Of a DNA stretch of 64,000 nucleotides, positions 53,424 through 61,873 are shown piece after piece. The stretch's first letter is position 1; the number at the start of each line of letters is the position of its first letter. Where the stretch lies: positions 22,875 to 86,874 of the forward strand of contig NZ_JAMQAW010000009.1 of the NCBI RefSeq assembly GCF_023701525.1, in the 5' to 3' direction. Under the pieces are notes generated by a model, which saw nothing but the letters and a program-made list of their open reading frames with translations, had not been told where the DNA came from and ran no database searches. Source of the stretch: Streptomyces albipurpureus (GTDB lineage Bacteria > Actinomycetota > Actinomycetes > Streptomycetales > Streptomycetaceae). The translations under genes and the position numbers were made by a program.

Positions 53424-54188
53424 ATGAGCGACGACCAGACCAGGGATGCGGTACGGCGCTGGCAGGAGGCCAGACCGGATGCGGTGCTGCTCGATGGGTT
53501 CCATGCGCTGAAGCACGCCCTTCGCTTTGGCGCCGAGCCACGCATTGCGGTCGCCAGCGACAAGGACGCCGTCCTAGCGCTTGCGCGGGATCTGGCCGGT
53601 GATGTGACCGATCGGCTCAGGGATCTGGTGCTGGAGGTGCCCGCGGACGCGCTGCGTGAACTCGTGCCCCGGGTCCATCCCACCCGGATTGCTGCCTTGG
53701 CGAACAGGCCGGGACGCGACGCCAATGTGGAGAGCCTCAGACGCCTCCCCCGTACCGCACCGGTCATCGTCCTCGACAATCCCCGCAACCTGGGGAACGT
53801 CGGTGCCGTCGTGCGTCTCGCCGCCGGTTTCGGTGCCACAGGGGTGGTCACCACCGGGGACATGGACCCTTGGCACCCCAACGCCGTACGGGCGGGTGCG
53901 GGACTCCACTACGCCACCGCCGTGGAACAACTCCCCCTCGACGAGCTGCCGCCAGGGCCGCTCTATGTGCTCGACCCCGAAGGCGATGACATCCGATCCG
54001 TGCCGATTCCCGATGACGCGCTGATTGCGTTCGGTTCGGAACGCCATGGCGTCTCTCCCGAGCTTCGTGACCGGGCGACCAGACTTCTGGCACTGCCCAT
54101 GCGGCCCCAGGTCTCCAGCTACAACCTGGCTACCAGTGTGGCCATGGCGCTGTTCCACTGGGGCAACAGCGAGACTTCAGGACACTGA
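53424..54188 (+). CDS. SpoU/TrmH-family RNA 2'-O-methyltransferase
   Basis: Seen: 254 residues. SPOUT motifs: NPRNLGNVGAVVR (motif 1), FGSERHGVS (motif 2) and MRPQVSSYNLATSVAMAL (motif 3) which form the knotted SAM site. Role: 2'-O-methylation of a ribose in tRNA or rRNA; the target is not predictable, and self-resistance methyltransferases belong to the same superfamily. It stands alone between the HTTM gene and paaN. Confidence 0.93.
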   Translation: MSDDQTRDAVRRWQEARPDAVLLDGFHALKHALRFGAEPRIAVASDKDAVLALARDLAGDVTDRLRDLVLEVPADALRELVPRVHPTRIAALANRPGRDANVESLRRLPRTAPVIVLDNPRNLGNVGAVVRLAAGFGATGVVTTGDMDPWHPNAVRAGAGLHYATAVEQLPLDELPPGPLYVLDPEGDDIRSVPIPDDALIAFGSERHGVSPELRDRATRLLALPMRPQVSSYNLATSVAMALFHWGNSETSGH

Positions 54189-54453
54189 CCCAGAAGGCCT
54201 GTTCGGAGTCGCCGACCTCGCCCTGCCGCAAGTGGTGCATTGGACCGGGATGGCGGCAGTCCACTGCGATCGGACCGGGTACGCCCGTTCACCACCGTGG
54301 CCCCCGATGGTTGCCCGCGTCACAGCCGTCGGCCCGATGGCGCCCCCTCGGGCCTCCAAGAGACGGAACTCCGCTGGGACGACCGCGGATGCGCCGGTGG
54401 TATTCAGCGACTGGGCCGTTGCGCAGCGACACAACGGCCCAGTGCCCCGATGG

Positions 54454-56130
54454 TCAGGCTTGGCGGCGGACCTCCACCACACGGAACCGGTTGGCCACGA
54501 ATGCGCCGTCGCACAGTGCCGCGTTCGCCGCCGGATTGCCGCCTGAGCCATGGAAGTCCGAGAAAGCGGCGGTCTGGTTCACATACACCCCGCCGGTCAG
54601 ATTCAGCGAGAGCTGAGCCGACTCCTCCAGGCAGACATCCTCAATGGCACGCTCCACCTCCGGAGAGGTGGTGTAGGCGCCCACCGTCATCGCACCCTGG
54701 TCACGGATGGTGCGACGCAGCAGCTCCACCCCATCGGCGGTCGAGTCCACCGCCACGGCGAAGGACACCGGCCCAAAGCACTCGGAGAGATAGACGGCCT
54801 CGGCCTCGGGCTTGCTGCCGTCGAGCTTCACCATCACCGGTGTGCGCACCACGGCGTCGGGGAACTCCGGGTGGGTGATCTCGCGGGAGGCCAGCGCGAC
54901 CTCGCCCAACTCGGCAGCGCCTTCCAGACGTCGTCGCACATCGTCGTTGACCAGCGCGCCCAGCAGGGCATTCGCCCGGGAGTCATCACCGAGGAGACCG
55001 CCTACCGCGGCAGCGAGATCGCCCACCACCTCGTCGTACGACTTCGGCCCGACATCCGTGGCGATTCCCTCCCGGGGGATCAGGAGGTTCTGCGGGGTGG
55101 TGCACATCTGGCCGCTGTAGAGGGAGAGCGAAAAGGCCAGATTGGACAGCATCCCCTGGTAGTTGTCCGTGGAGTCGATGAGGACGGTGTTGACCCCCGC
55201 CTTCTCCGTATAGACCTGTGCCTGGCGGGCATTGGACTCCAGCCAGTCACCGAAGGCGCTGGAGCCGGTGTAGTCAATGATCTTGATTTCGGGGCGGGTC
55301 GCCAGCGACTTGGCGATGCCCTCTCCGGGCCGCTCGGCGGCGAGGCAGACCAGGTTCGGGTCGAACCCGGCCTCGGCGAGCACCTCTCGGGCCACCCGCA
55401 CGGTCAGGGCGAGCGGGAGAACCGCGCGCGGATGCGGCTTGACCAGCACTGGATTGCCGGTGGCGAGGGAGGCGAACAGCCCGGGATAGCCATTCCACGT
55501 GGGGAAGGTGTTGCAGCCGATCAGTAGGGCGATGCCCCGCCCGGCCGCGGTGAAGGTCTTGCGCAGTTCCAGGGGGTCCCTCTTGCCCTGCGGCTTGGAC
55601 CAGTCCATGGCATCAGGGGTGCGGGTCTGCTCCGCGAAGGCGTACGCCACCGCTTCCAAGCCGCGGTCCTGCGCATGGGGTCCGCCTGCCTGGAACGCCA
55701 TCATGAAAGCCTGCCCGCTGGTGTGCATCACCGCGTGCGCGAACTCATGGGTCCGGGCGCTGATACGGGAGAGGATCTCCAGACAGAGCAGGGCCCGGAT
55801 CTCCGGGCTGGCCGCCCGCCAGGCAGGCATGGCGGCGCGCATCGCCGGGAGCAGCACCTCCACATCGGGGTGGGGGTACTCAATGGCCAGCTCAGGCCCG
55901 TAGGGAGAGACCTCGGCGCCCGTCCAGTCGTCGGTGCCCGGCTGGTCCAGGTCAAAGCGGGTACGGCGCAGCGCCTCGAAGGCCGCGAGCCCCTCCGCCG
56001 GTGCGCTCTCCCCGTAAGCCTTGGGGTGCTCGGGGTGCGGGGACCAGTAGGCGCGGGTGCGGATTGCTTCGAGGGCCTGGTCGAGCGTGGCCCGGTGGCT
56101 CTCGGTCAGTCGGGTCTCGGTCAGTTGCAT
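54454..56130 (-). CDS. paaN: Phenylacetate catabolism aldehyde dehydrogenase PaaN
   Basis: Seen: 558 residues, about 60 longer than ordinary aldehyde dehydrogenases, as in PaaN_2. The fold is visible: TGSSAFGDWLE (NAD-binding turn), YSGQMCTTPQNL with the catalytic Cys, and ECFGPVSFAVAV. Role: predicted NAD(P)-dependent oxidation of the ring-opened semialdehyde in phenylacetate breakdown, doing the job of the PaaZ dehydrogenase domain. Divergent from the dehydrogenase gene, with an operator candidate between. Confidence 0.93.
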   Translation of the reverse strand: MQLTETRLTESHRATLDQALEAIRTRAYWSPHPEHPKAYGESAPAEGLAAFEALRRTRFDLDQPGTDDWTGAEVSPYGPELAIEYPHPDVEVLLPAMRAAMPAWRAASPEIRALLCLEILSRISARTHEFAHAVMHTSGQAFMMAFQAGGPHAQDRGLEAVAYAFAEQTRTPDAMDWSKPQGKRDPLELRKTFTAAGRGIALLIGCNTFPTWNGYPGLFASLATGNPVLVKPHPRAVLPLALTVRVAREVLAEAGFDPNLVCLAAERPGEGIAKSLATRPEIKIIDYTGSSAFGDWLESNARQAQVYTEKAGVNTVLIDSTDNYQGMLSNLAFSLSLYSGQMCTTPQNLLIPREGIATDVGPKSYDEVVGDLAAAVGGLLGDDSRANALLGALVNDDVRRRLEGAAELGEVALASREITHPEFPDAVVRTPVMVKLDGSKPEAEAVYLSECFGPVSFAVAVDSTADGVELLRRTIRDQGAMTVGAYTTSPEVERAIEDVCLEESAQLSLNLTGGVYVNQTAAFSDFHGSGGNPAANAALCDGAFVANRFRVVEVRRQA

Positions 56131-56183
56131 AACGGACCAACTCCTCGTGAGCTGGGCAGGAACGGAAGGACAGAGTTAGAGTA

Positions 56184-56200
56184 ACCGAACGATCGGTCGG
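56184..56200 (+). promoter_or_regulatory. TetR-type operator candidate between paaN and the dehydrogenase gene
   Basis: ACCGAACGATCGGTCGG, identical (inverted) to the site upstream of paaA. Located so that one bound repressor could shut off both divergent genes, and with it the tetR gene downstream. Confidence 0.75.
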
Positions 56201-56221
56201 GACAAGGGGGCCTGCCAAACC

Positions 56222-56230
56222 TGTGGATAA
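56222..56230 (-). promoter_or_regulatory. DnaA box in the paaN/dehydrogenase gap
   Basis: TGTGGATAA, 22 bases past the operator candidate and 23 bases before the dehydrogenase start. Confidence 0.55.
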
Positions 56231-56252
56231 CTCATCCGGGAGGATCACTCCC

Positions 56253-58121
56253 ATGACCGCCATCGAGCAGAGCGTCCAGCCTGACGGGCACGCCCCTGAC
56301 GGTGGAGTGCCCGGCCCGCCCGCGGCGAGCGCTGCCGTAGCCCAGGCGGTGCCCGGTGGGATGGCGATGGCTGCCGCGTCCAGCACGGCGGCCACTTCCC
56401 CAGGAGGACAGATCGACGCTCACCCGCCCGTAACAGGCACTGACAGCCACCCGCCCGTAACCGGTGCCGAAGCAACCCCGTCCGCGGCGGGGCCGGTGGG
56501 CGGCTCGCCCCTTCCCGGTCCGGAAGAGGCCGGAGCCGCGCCAGGCACCGCCCTGCACCCCGGCCGTACCGTCGCAGTCGTGGGCACCGGGACCATGGGC
56601 CAGGGCATCGCGCAGATCGCCCTCACCGCAGGGCATCCCGTACGGCTCTATGACACCGCACCCGACCGGGCCGGTGAAGCAGCCGTGGCGATCGGTGCGC
56701 GCCTTGATCGGCTGGTCGCCAAGGGTCGGCTGGCGTCCACCGAGCGCGATGCCGCCCTGGCTCGGCTGAGCCCGGCCACCGATCTCGTCGAGCTCTCCGA
56801 AGCCGGCCTGGTGATCGAAGCGGTGGTCGAGGAACTCAGCGTCAAACAGGAGCTGTTCCGGGCGCTGGAGGAAGTGGTCGCCGACGACTGCCTGCTGGCC
56901 ACGAACACCTCATCGCTCTCCGTCACGGCCATCGCCGGCGCGCTCCGGAACCCCGGACGCTTCGTGGGACTCCACTTCTTCAACCCCGCACCGCTGCTGC
57001 CCCTGGTGGAGGTCGTCAGCGGCTTCGCCACGGACAGAAGGTCGGCCGCCGCTGCGCTGGCCACCGTCGCGGCCTGGGGAAAGACACCGGTGAGCTGCGC
57101 CGATCTCCCCGGCTTCATCGTCAACAGGATTGCGCGCCCCTTCTACGCGGAGGGCTTCGCGCTCCATGAGGAAGGCGTCGCCGATCCCGCCACCATCGAT
57201 GCCGTACTGCGCGAAGCGGGCGGCTTCCGGATGGGCCCCTTCGAGCTCACGGATCTCATTGGTCACGACGTCAACGCGGCGGTCACCCACTCCGTATGGG
57301 ACGCGTACTTCCGGAGCGCGAAGTTCACGCCCTCGCTGGCGCAGCGGCGGCTCGTCGATGCCGGCCTTCTGGGCCGTAAGTCGTGCCGCGGTTGGTACGA
57401 CTACGGGGAGGGCGCGCTCGCGCCCCAGCCCCATACGGCCGCCCCCGCCGAGCCCCCCGCGTACGTCATAGCCGAGGGCGGGCTGGGAGCGGCTGCGGCC
57501 CTCCTGGATCTGATCGCCGAGTCTGAGATCACCCTTCGCACGGCACCGGAGGACGAACGCAGCCAGTTGGTGCTGCCCGGGGGCGGCCGGCTGGCCCTGA
57601 CCAACGGCTGGACGTCCGGTGAGTACACCGATCTCGTGCACTTCGATCTGGCCTTGGACTACCGCGCGGCCAGCAGGATCGCCCTCGCACCCTCCCCCGG
57701 TACGTCCGAACGCACCCTGCAGGAGGCCATCGGCCTCTTCCAGGCACTGGGCAAGCAGGTCAGCGTCATCGGTGACGCACCCGGCATGATCGTGGCCCGT
57801 ACGGTCGCCATGGTGATCGATTTCGCGGTGGACGCCTCTGTCAGGGGCGTCGCCGCCGAGAGCGACATCGATACGGCGATGCGGCTCGGCGCCAACTATC
57901 CGCTCGGGCCGTTCGCCTGGTACCGACAGCTCCCGCCGGCCTGGGCCTATGAGCTGTTGGAGAATCTGCATATCCGGATACCCAGCGGGCGGTACTGGCC
58001 CAGTCTGGCGCTCTTCCAGCACCCGCACACCACGGCTGACCCGTACGAGGCCCTCGTAGGAGAGGCCGAGGGGGCCGGCGGGAATCCTGAGCCCGGTGGG
58101 AACAGAGGAGTGGACGCATGA
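56253..58121 (+). CDS. paaH: 3-hydroxyacyl-CoA dehydrogenase (PaaH-like)
   Basis: Seen: 622 residues from ATG 56253 with GGGAGG upstream; a GTG at 56223 falls inside the DnaA box and is rejected. A ~100-residue Ala/Pro/Gly-rich N-terminal extension precedes the NAD-binding motif VGTGTMGQGIAQIAL (~110). The catalytic HFFNPAPLLPLVEVV and NRIARPFYAEG follow, with a second 3HCDH C-terminal domain from ~490. Role: NAD-dependent oxidation of 3-hydroxyadipyl-CoA in the phenylacetate pathway. The N-terminal extension is unusual. Overlaps the tetR gene (ATGA). Confidence 0.92.
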   Translation: MTAIEQSVQPDGHAPDGGVPGPPAASAAVAQAVPGGMAMAAASSTAATSPGGQIDAHPPVTGTDSHPPVTGAEATPSAAGPVGGSPLPGPEEAGAAPGTALHPGRTVAVVGTGTMGQGIAQIALTAGHPVRLYDTAPDRAGEAAVAIGARLDRLVAKGRLASTERDAALARLSPATDLVELSEAGLVIEAVVEELSVKQELFRALEEVVADDCLLATNTSSLSVTAIAGALRNPGRFVGLHFFNPAPLLPLVEVVSGFATDRRSAAAALATVAAWGKTPVSCADLPGFIVNRIARPFYAEGFALHEEGVADPATIDAVLREAGGFRMGPFELTDLIGHDVNAAVTHSVWDAYFRSAKFTPSLAQRRLVDAGLLGRKSCRGWYDYGEGALAPQPHTAAPAEPPAYVIAEGGLGAAAALLDLIAESEITLRTAPEDERSQLVLPGGGRLALTNGWTSGEYTDLVHFDLALDYRAASRIALAPSPGTSERTLQEAIGLFQALGKQVSVIGDAPGMIVARTVAMVIDFAVDASVRGVAAESDIDTAMRLGANYPLGPFAWYRQLPPAWAYELLENLHIRIPSGRYWPSLALFQHPHTTADPYEALVGEAEGAGGNPEPGGNRGVDA

Positions 58122-58717
58122 CCACGGCCAAGCGGGACACCTACACGCCGGAGACGCTGTTGACCGTCGCCGTGCAGATCTTCAACGAGCGTGGCTACGA
58201 CGGCACTTCCATGGAGCACCTGTCCAAGGCGGCGGGCATCTCCAAGTCCTCCATCTACCACCATGTCTCGGGCAAGGAGGAGTTGCTGCGCCGGGCGGTG
58301 AGCCGGGCGCTCGACTCGCTCTTCGCGGTGCTCGACGAGGCGGGTGCGCAGCGCGGGCGCGCCATTGAACGGATCGAGTATGTGACCCGGCGCACCGTTG
58401 AAGTGCTGATGGCGGAGTTGCCCTATGTGACCTTGCTGTTGCGGGTGCGCGGGAACACCAAGACCGAGCGGTGGGCGCTCGATCGGCGCAGGGAGTTTGA
58501 TCAGCGGGTCTCCGATCTGCTGAAGGCCGCCGCGGCGGATGGTGATCTACGTACGGATGTGGACATACGGCTGGTGACGCGGTTGCTCTTCGGGATGGTG
58601 AACTCCCTGGTGGAGTGGTACCGACCGCACCCCGGTGGGAGCCCCGAGGGTGGACAGCTCGCGGAGACGGTCGTCAGGCTTGCCTTTGACGGCCTGCGTA
58701 CGGAGGAGGCCTCCTAG
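58118..58717 (+). CDS. TetR-family repressor, probable regulator of the paa genes
   Basis: Seen: 199 residues. The N-terminal HTH is clear: TVAVQIFNERGYDGTSMEHL, then KAAGISKSSIYHHVSGKEELL. The C-terminal ligand-binding part is all-helical. Its start overlaps the dehydrogenase stop. Inferred: binds the 17-bp operators upstream of paaA, paaN/paaH and perhaps the bkd operon, and is released by phenylacetyl-CoA as PaaR proteins are; since it shares the paaH promoter it would be autoregulated. Ligand and sites are predictions. Confidence 0.9.
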   Translation: MTTAKRDTYTPETLLTVAVQIFNERGYDGTSMEHLSKAAGISKSSIYHHVSGKEELLRRAVSRALDSLFAVLDEAGAQRGRAIERIEYVTRRTVEVLMAELPYVTLLLRVRGNTKTERWALDRRREFDQRVSDLLKAAAADGDLRTDVDIRLVTRLLFGMVNSLVEWYRPHPGGSPEGGQLAETVVRLAFDGLRTEEAS

Positions 58718-58797
58718 GAGACCCGGTGGGCCCCGGGACGGGCAGTTATGGCCGCCTGGAGCTGCTGCTAGGGCCTTGCCAGGGCCGCGCCGCTCCG

Positions 58798-58826
58798 GGC
58801 CGGGCCCGGGTGTTCCGAGCCCGGCC
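58798..58826. terminator. Weak GC hairpin between tetR and the Lrp gene
   Basis: GGCCGGGC (58798-58805) pairs with GCCCGGCC (58819-58826) around a 13-base loop between two convergent genes. Confidence 0.4.
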
Positions 58827-58997
58827 GGTGAGCCTCCGGGGTGGGAGGGACTACTGCCCTGAGTGCCTCCGGAGGGAGTGCCTCCGGGGACGTAGTGAGG
58901 TGCCGGGGCGGCCCTTCCGGCGATTCGTACCGACCCGGCAGACGTCTTCTGACCGCCGTCAACCGCCGCCGACCAGGTTCGGCGCCTCAGCGCGGGT

Positions 58998-59516
58998 CTA
59001 GAAGGCCTCCTCGCCCGATGTGGGGATGCTGGGGGACATCGGGTGGAGATCCGTTTCTTCGAAGACCAGCAGGGTCCGGGTGGAGAGCACCTCGGGGATG
59101 GCCTGGAGGCGGGTCAGAACCAGTTCCCGCAGGGTGCGGTTGTCCGGTGCGTGCACGAGTAGCAGCACATCGAAATCGCCGCTTACCAGGGCGATGTGGG
59201 CTGCGCCCGGCAGTGCTTCCAGTTGTTCGCGGACCGTGCGCCAGGAGTTCTGCACGATCTTGAGGGTGATATAGGCGGATGCCCCCTGACCTGCGCGTTC
59301 ATGGTCTACCCGGGCGCTGAAGCCACGGATCACACCATCGTCGATCAAACGGTTGATCCGTGCGTAGGCATTGGCGCGCGAGACATGGACCCGCTCGGCG
59401 ACCGAACGGATTGAGGCACGGCCCTGGGTTTGAAGGATGCGCAGGATGTCCCGGTCGATCGCGTCCAGGGTCCGGGGCACAGGGGCTTGTCCGCCGCGGT
59501 CCCAGCCTTCGGCCAT
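58998..59516 (-). CDS. Lrp/AsnC-family transcriptional regulator
   Basis: Seen: 172 residues from ATG 59516 with AGGTGA upstream; ATG 59532 is an alternative. N-terminal HTH (LDAIDRDILRILQTQGRASI, then SVAERVHVSRANAYARINRL) and C-terminal ligand-sensing RAM domain. Divergent from the branched-chain dehydrogenase operon, the usual place for a BkdR-type regulator that responds to branched-chain amino acids. Inferred: controls that operon. Confidence 0.93.
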   Translation of the reverse strand: MAEGWDRGGQAPVPRTLDAIDRDILRILQTQGRASIRSVAERVHVSRANAYARINRLIDDGVIRGFSARVDHERAGQGASAYITLKIVQNSWRTVREQLEALPGAAHIALVSGDFDVLLLVHAPDNRTLRELVLTRLQAIPEVLSTRTLLVFEETDLHPMSPSIPTSGEEAF

Positions 59517-59590
59517 TTGTTCACCTGGCATATCCCCCCGCCTCCCCAGCATGGACGACCTGTTTCCATCAGAGGTTGTGGAGAACCGTT

Positions 59591-59599
59591 TGTCCACAG
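59591..59599 (+). promoter_or_regulatory. DnaA box in the Lrp/bkd gap
   Basis: TTGTCCACA, the preferred Streptomyces box; a near-match in inverted orientation (TGTGGAGAA) lies at 59578-59586. Confidence 0.55.
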
Positions 59600-59633
59600 G
59601 CTGACGGCGCCTGTAGCCAAATTGCGCCAACGA

Positions 59634-59650
59634 CCGAACAATCGGTAGGT
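59634..59650 (+). promoter_or_regulatory. Variant of the paa operator upstream of the bkd operon
   Basis: ACCGAACAATCGGTAGG matches the 56184-56200 element at 15 of 17 positions and keeps its palindromic core (CCGA...TCGG). Suggests shared control by the TetR protein. Confidence 0.6.
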
Positions 59651-59705
59651 GAGGCGCGCCACATTCGGGCCGCTTTGCCATCGCTCCCACGAGGAGGTGC
59701 TCGCA

Positions 59706-60857
59706 TTGCGCAAGAGCAGCATGACGGTCCAGGAGCTGCCCGGTGCCGTCGCCTACCGACCCACCCCGCCGCCGGCGTGGAAGCCGCGCATCGATCCCAC
59801 CCCCCTGCTCCCCGACCCGGAGCCCTATCGGGTGCTCGGCACGGATGCCGCGGCATCCGTCGCCCCCGAACTGCTGCTGAAGCTGTACGCACAGCTGGTG
59901 CGCGGCCGCAGGTACAACACCCAGGCGACCGCCCTGACCAAGCAGGGCCGCCTCGCCGTCTACCCGTCGAGCACCGGGCAGGAGGCGTGCGAGGTGGCGG
60001 CCGCCCTCGCGCTGGAGGAGCGTGACTGGCTCTTCCCCAGCTATCGCGACACCCTCGCGGCCGTGGCCCGTGGCCTTGACCCGGTGGCGGCGCTGACCCT
60101 GCTCAGGGGCGACTGGCACACCGGATATGACCCGCGTGAGCACCGGATAGCCCCCCTGTGCACGCCGCTCGCCACCCAGTTGCCGCATGCCGTGGGTCTG
60201 GCCCATGCCGCCCGGCTCAAGGGCGACGATGTCGTCGCGCTCGCCATGGTGGGCGACGGCGGCACCAGCGAGGGTGATTTCCACGAGGCGCTGAACTTCG
60301 CCGCCGTCTGGCGGGCCCCGGTCGTCTTCCTCGTCCAGAACAACGGCTTCGCGATCTCCGTACCGCTGGCCAAGCAGACCGCCGCGCCCTCGCTCGCCCA
60401 CAAGGCCGTGGGGTACGGAATGCCGGGCCGACTGGTCGATGGCAATGACGCGCCCGCCGTGCACCAGGTGCTGACCGAAGCCGTCTCCCGCGCCCGGCGC
60501 GGCGAAGGACCCACGCTGATCGAGGCGATCACCTACCGCATCGACGCGCACACGAATGCCGATGACGCCACCCGCTACCGCGTGGCGAGCGAGATCGAGG
60601 CCTGGCGTGAGCACGACCCCATCCGGCTCCTTGAGCAGGAGCTGACCGGGCGCGGGCTGCTCGACGACGACACCAAACAGGCGGCCACCGATGCGGCGGA
60701 GGCCATGGCCGCCGATCTGCGCCAGCGGATGAACGCCGACCCGGTCCTCGATCCCATGGACCTGTTCGCCCATGTCTACGCCGAGCGGAGCAGCCAGTTG
60801 CAGGAGCAAGCGGACCAACTGCGGGCCGAGTTGGACGCAGAGGGAGAAGAGCGATGA
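59706..60857 (+). CDS. bkdA: Branched-chain 2-oxoacid dehydrogenase E1 alpha
   Basis: Seen: 383 residues from TTG 59706, chosen because GAGGAGG lies nine bases upstream; ATG 59721 is the fallback. The thiamine diphosphate motif runs from GDGGTSEGDFHEAL to LVQNN. A phosphorylation-loop-like region YRIDAHTNADDATRYR follows, typical of E1 alpha. Role: with E1 beta decarboxylates branched 2-oxoacids from Val, Leu and Ile, giving starter units for branched fatty acids and polyketides. A pyruvate dehydrogenase of the same family cannot be excluded. Confidence 0.88.
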   Translation: MRKSSMTVQELPGAVAYRPTPPPAWKPRIDPTPLLPDPEPYRVLGTDAAASVAPELLLKLYAQLVRGRRYNTQATALTKQGRLAVYPSSTGQEACEVAAALALEERDWLFPSYRDTLAAVARGLDPVAALTLLRGDWHTGYDPREHRIAPLCTPLATQLPHAVGLAHAARLKGDDVVALAMVGDGGTSEGDFHEALNFAAVWRAPVVFLVQNNGFAISVPLAKQTAAPSLAHKAVGYGMPGRLVDGNDAPAVHQVLTEAVSRARRGEGPTLIEAITYRIDAHTNADDATRYRVASEIEAWREHDPIRLLEQELTGRGLLDDDTKQAATDAAEAMAADLRQRMNADPVLDPMDLFAHVYAERSSQLQEQADQLRAELDAEGEER

Positions 60858-61873
60858 CCACGGCCGCGGTGCAGCCCGCACCCGTCAAGCCCGCGACCAT
60901 GGCGCAGGCGCTCCAGCGCGCGATGTACGACGCGATGGCGGACGACCCGACCGTCCATGTCCTCGGTGAGGACGTCGGCACCCTCGGCGGCGTCTTCAGG
61001 ATCACGGACGGACTCGCGGCGGAGTTCGGCGACGACCGCTGTACGGACACTCCACTCGCCGAGGCCGGCATCCTCGGTACCGCCGTGGGCATGGCCATGT
61101 ACGGACTGCGACCGGTCGTCGAGATGCAGTTCGACGCCTTCGCCTATCCGGCGTTCGAGCAACTGATCAGCCATGTGTCCCGGATGCGCAACCGCACCCG
61201 CGGGGGTTTGGCACTGCCCATCACCGTGCGGGTGCCCTACGGCGGGGGTATCGGCGGCGTCGAGCACCACAGCGACTCCTCCGAGGCCTACTACATGGCG
61301 ACCCCGGGGCTTCAGGTCGTCACTCCGGCGACCGTCGAGGACGCCTACGGTCTGCTCCGAGCCGCCATCGCCTCCGACGACCCGGTGGTCTTCCTTGAGC
61401 CGAAGCGGCTGTACTGGTCAAAGGCGACCTGGTCAGCGCAGGACCCGCCCGAGGTGGAGCCCATCGGCCGCGCGGTCGTACGACGGCCCGGGCGCAGCGC
61501 CACGCTGATCACCTACGGGCCGTCGCTGCCGGTCTGCCTGGAAGCGGCACAGGCCGCCGAGGCCGAGGGCTGGGACCTTGAGGTCGTCGACCTGCGCTCG
61601 CTGGTGCCCTTCGACGACGAGACGGTCTGTGCGTCCGTCCGGCGCACGGGCCGTGCGGTGATCGTCCATGAAGCCACCGGCTTCGGCGGACCCGGTGGAG
61701 AGATCGCCGCCCGGGTGACCGAGCGCTGCTTCCATCACCTTGAGGCGCCTGTGCTGAGAGTGACCGGTTTCGACATTCCCTATCCGCCACCGATGCTGGA
61801 GAGGCACCATCTGCCTGGAGTGGATCGGGTGCTGGACGCGGTCGCGCGATTGCAGTGGGAGGCGGGGAGCTGA
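60854..61873 (+). CDS. bkdB: Branched-chain 2-oxoacid dehydrogenase E1 beta
   Basis: Seen: 339 residues, ATG overlapping the previous stop. Transketolase pyrimidine-binding part with VLGEDVGTLGGVFRIT, DTPLAEAGILG and VEMQFDAFAYPAFEQ; C-terminal transketolase domain with VDLRSLVPFD. Role: forms the alpha2beta2 decarboxylase with the upstream subunit. The stop overlaps the E2 start by one base (TGATG). Confidence 0.93.
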   Translation: MTTAAVQPAPVKPATMAQALQRAMYDAMADDPTVHVLGEDVGTLGGVFRITDGLAAEFGDDRCTDTPLAEAGILGTAVGMAMYGLRPVVEMQFDAFAYPAFEQLISHVSRMRNRTRGGLALPITVRVPYGGGIGGVEHHSDSSEAYYMATPGLQVVTPATVEDAYGLLRAAIASDDPVVFLEPKRLYWSKATWSAQDPPEVEPIGRAVVRRPGRSATLITYGPSLPVCLEAAQAAEAEGWDLEVVDLRSLVPFDDETVCASVRRTGRAVIVHEATGFGGPGGEIAARVTERCFHHLEAPVLRVTGFDIPYPPPMLERHHLPGVDRVLDAVARLQWEAGS

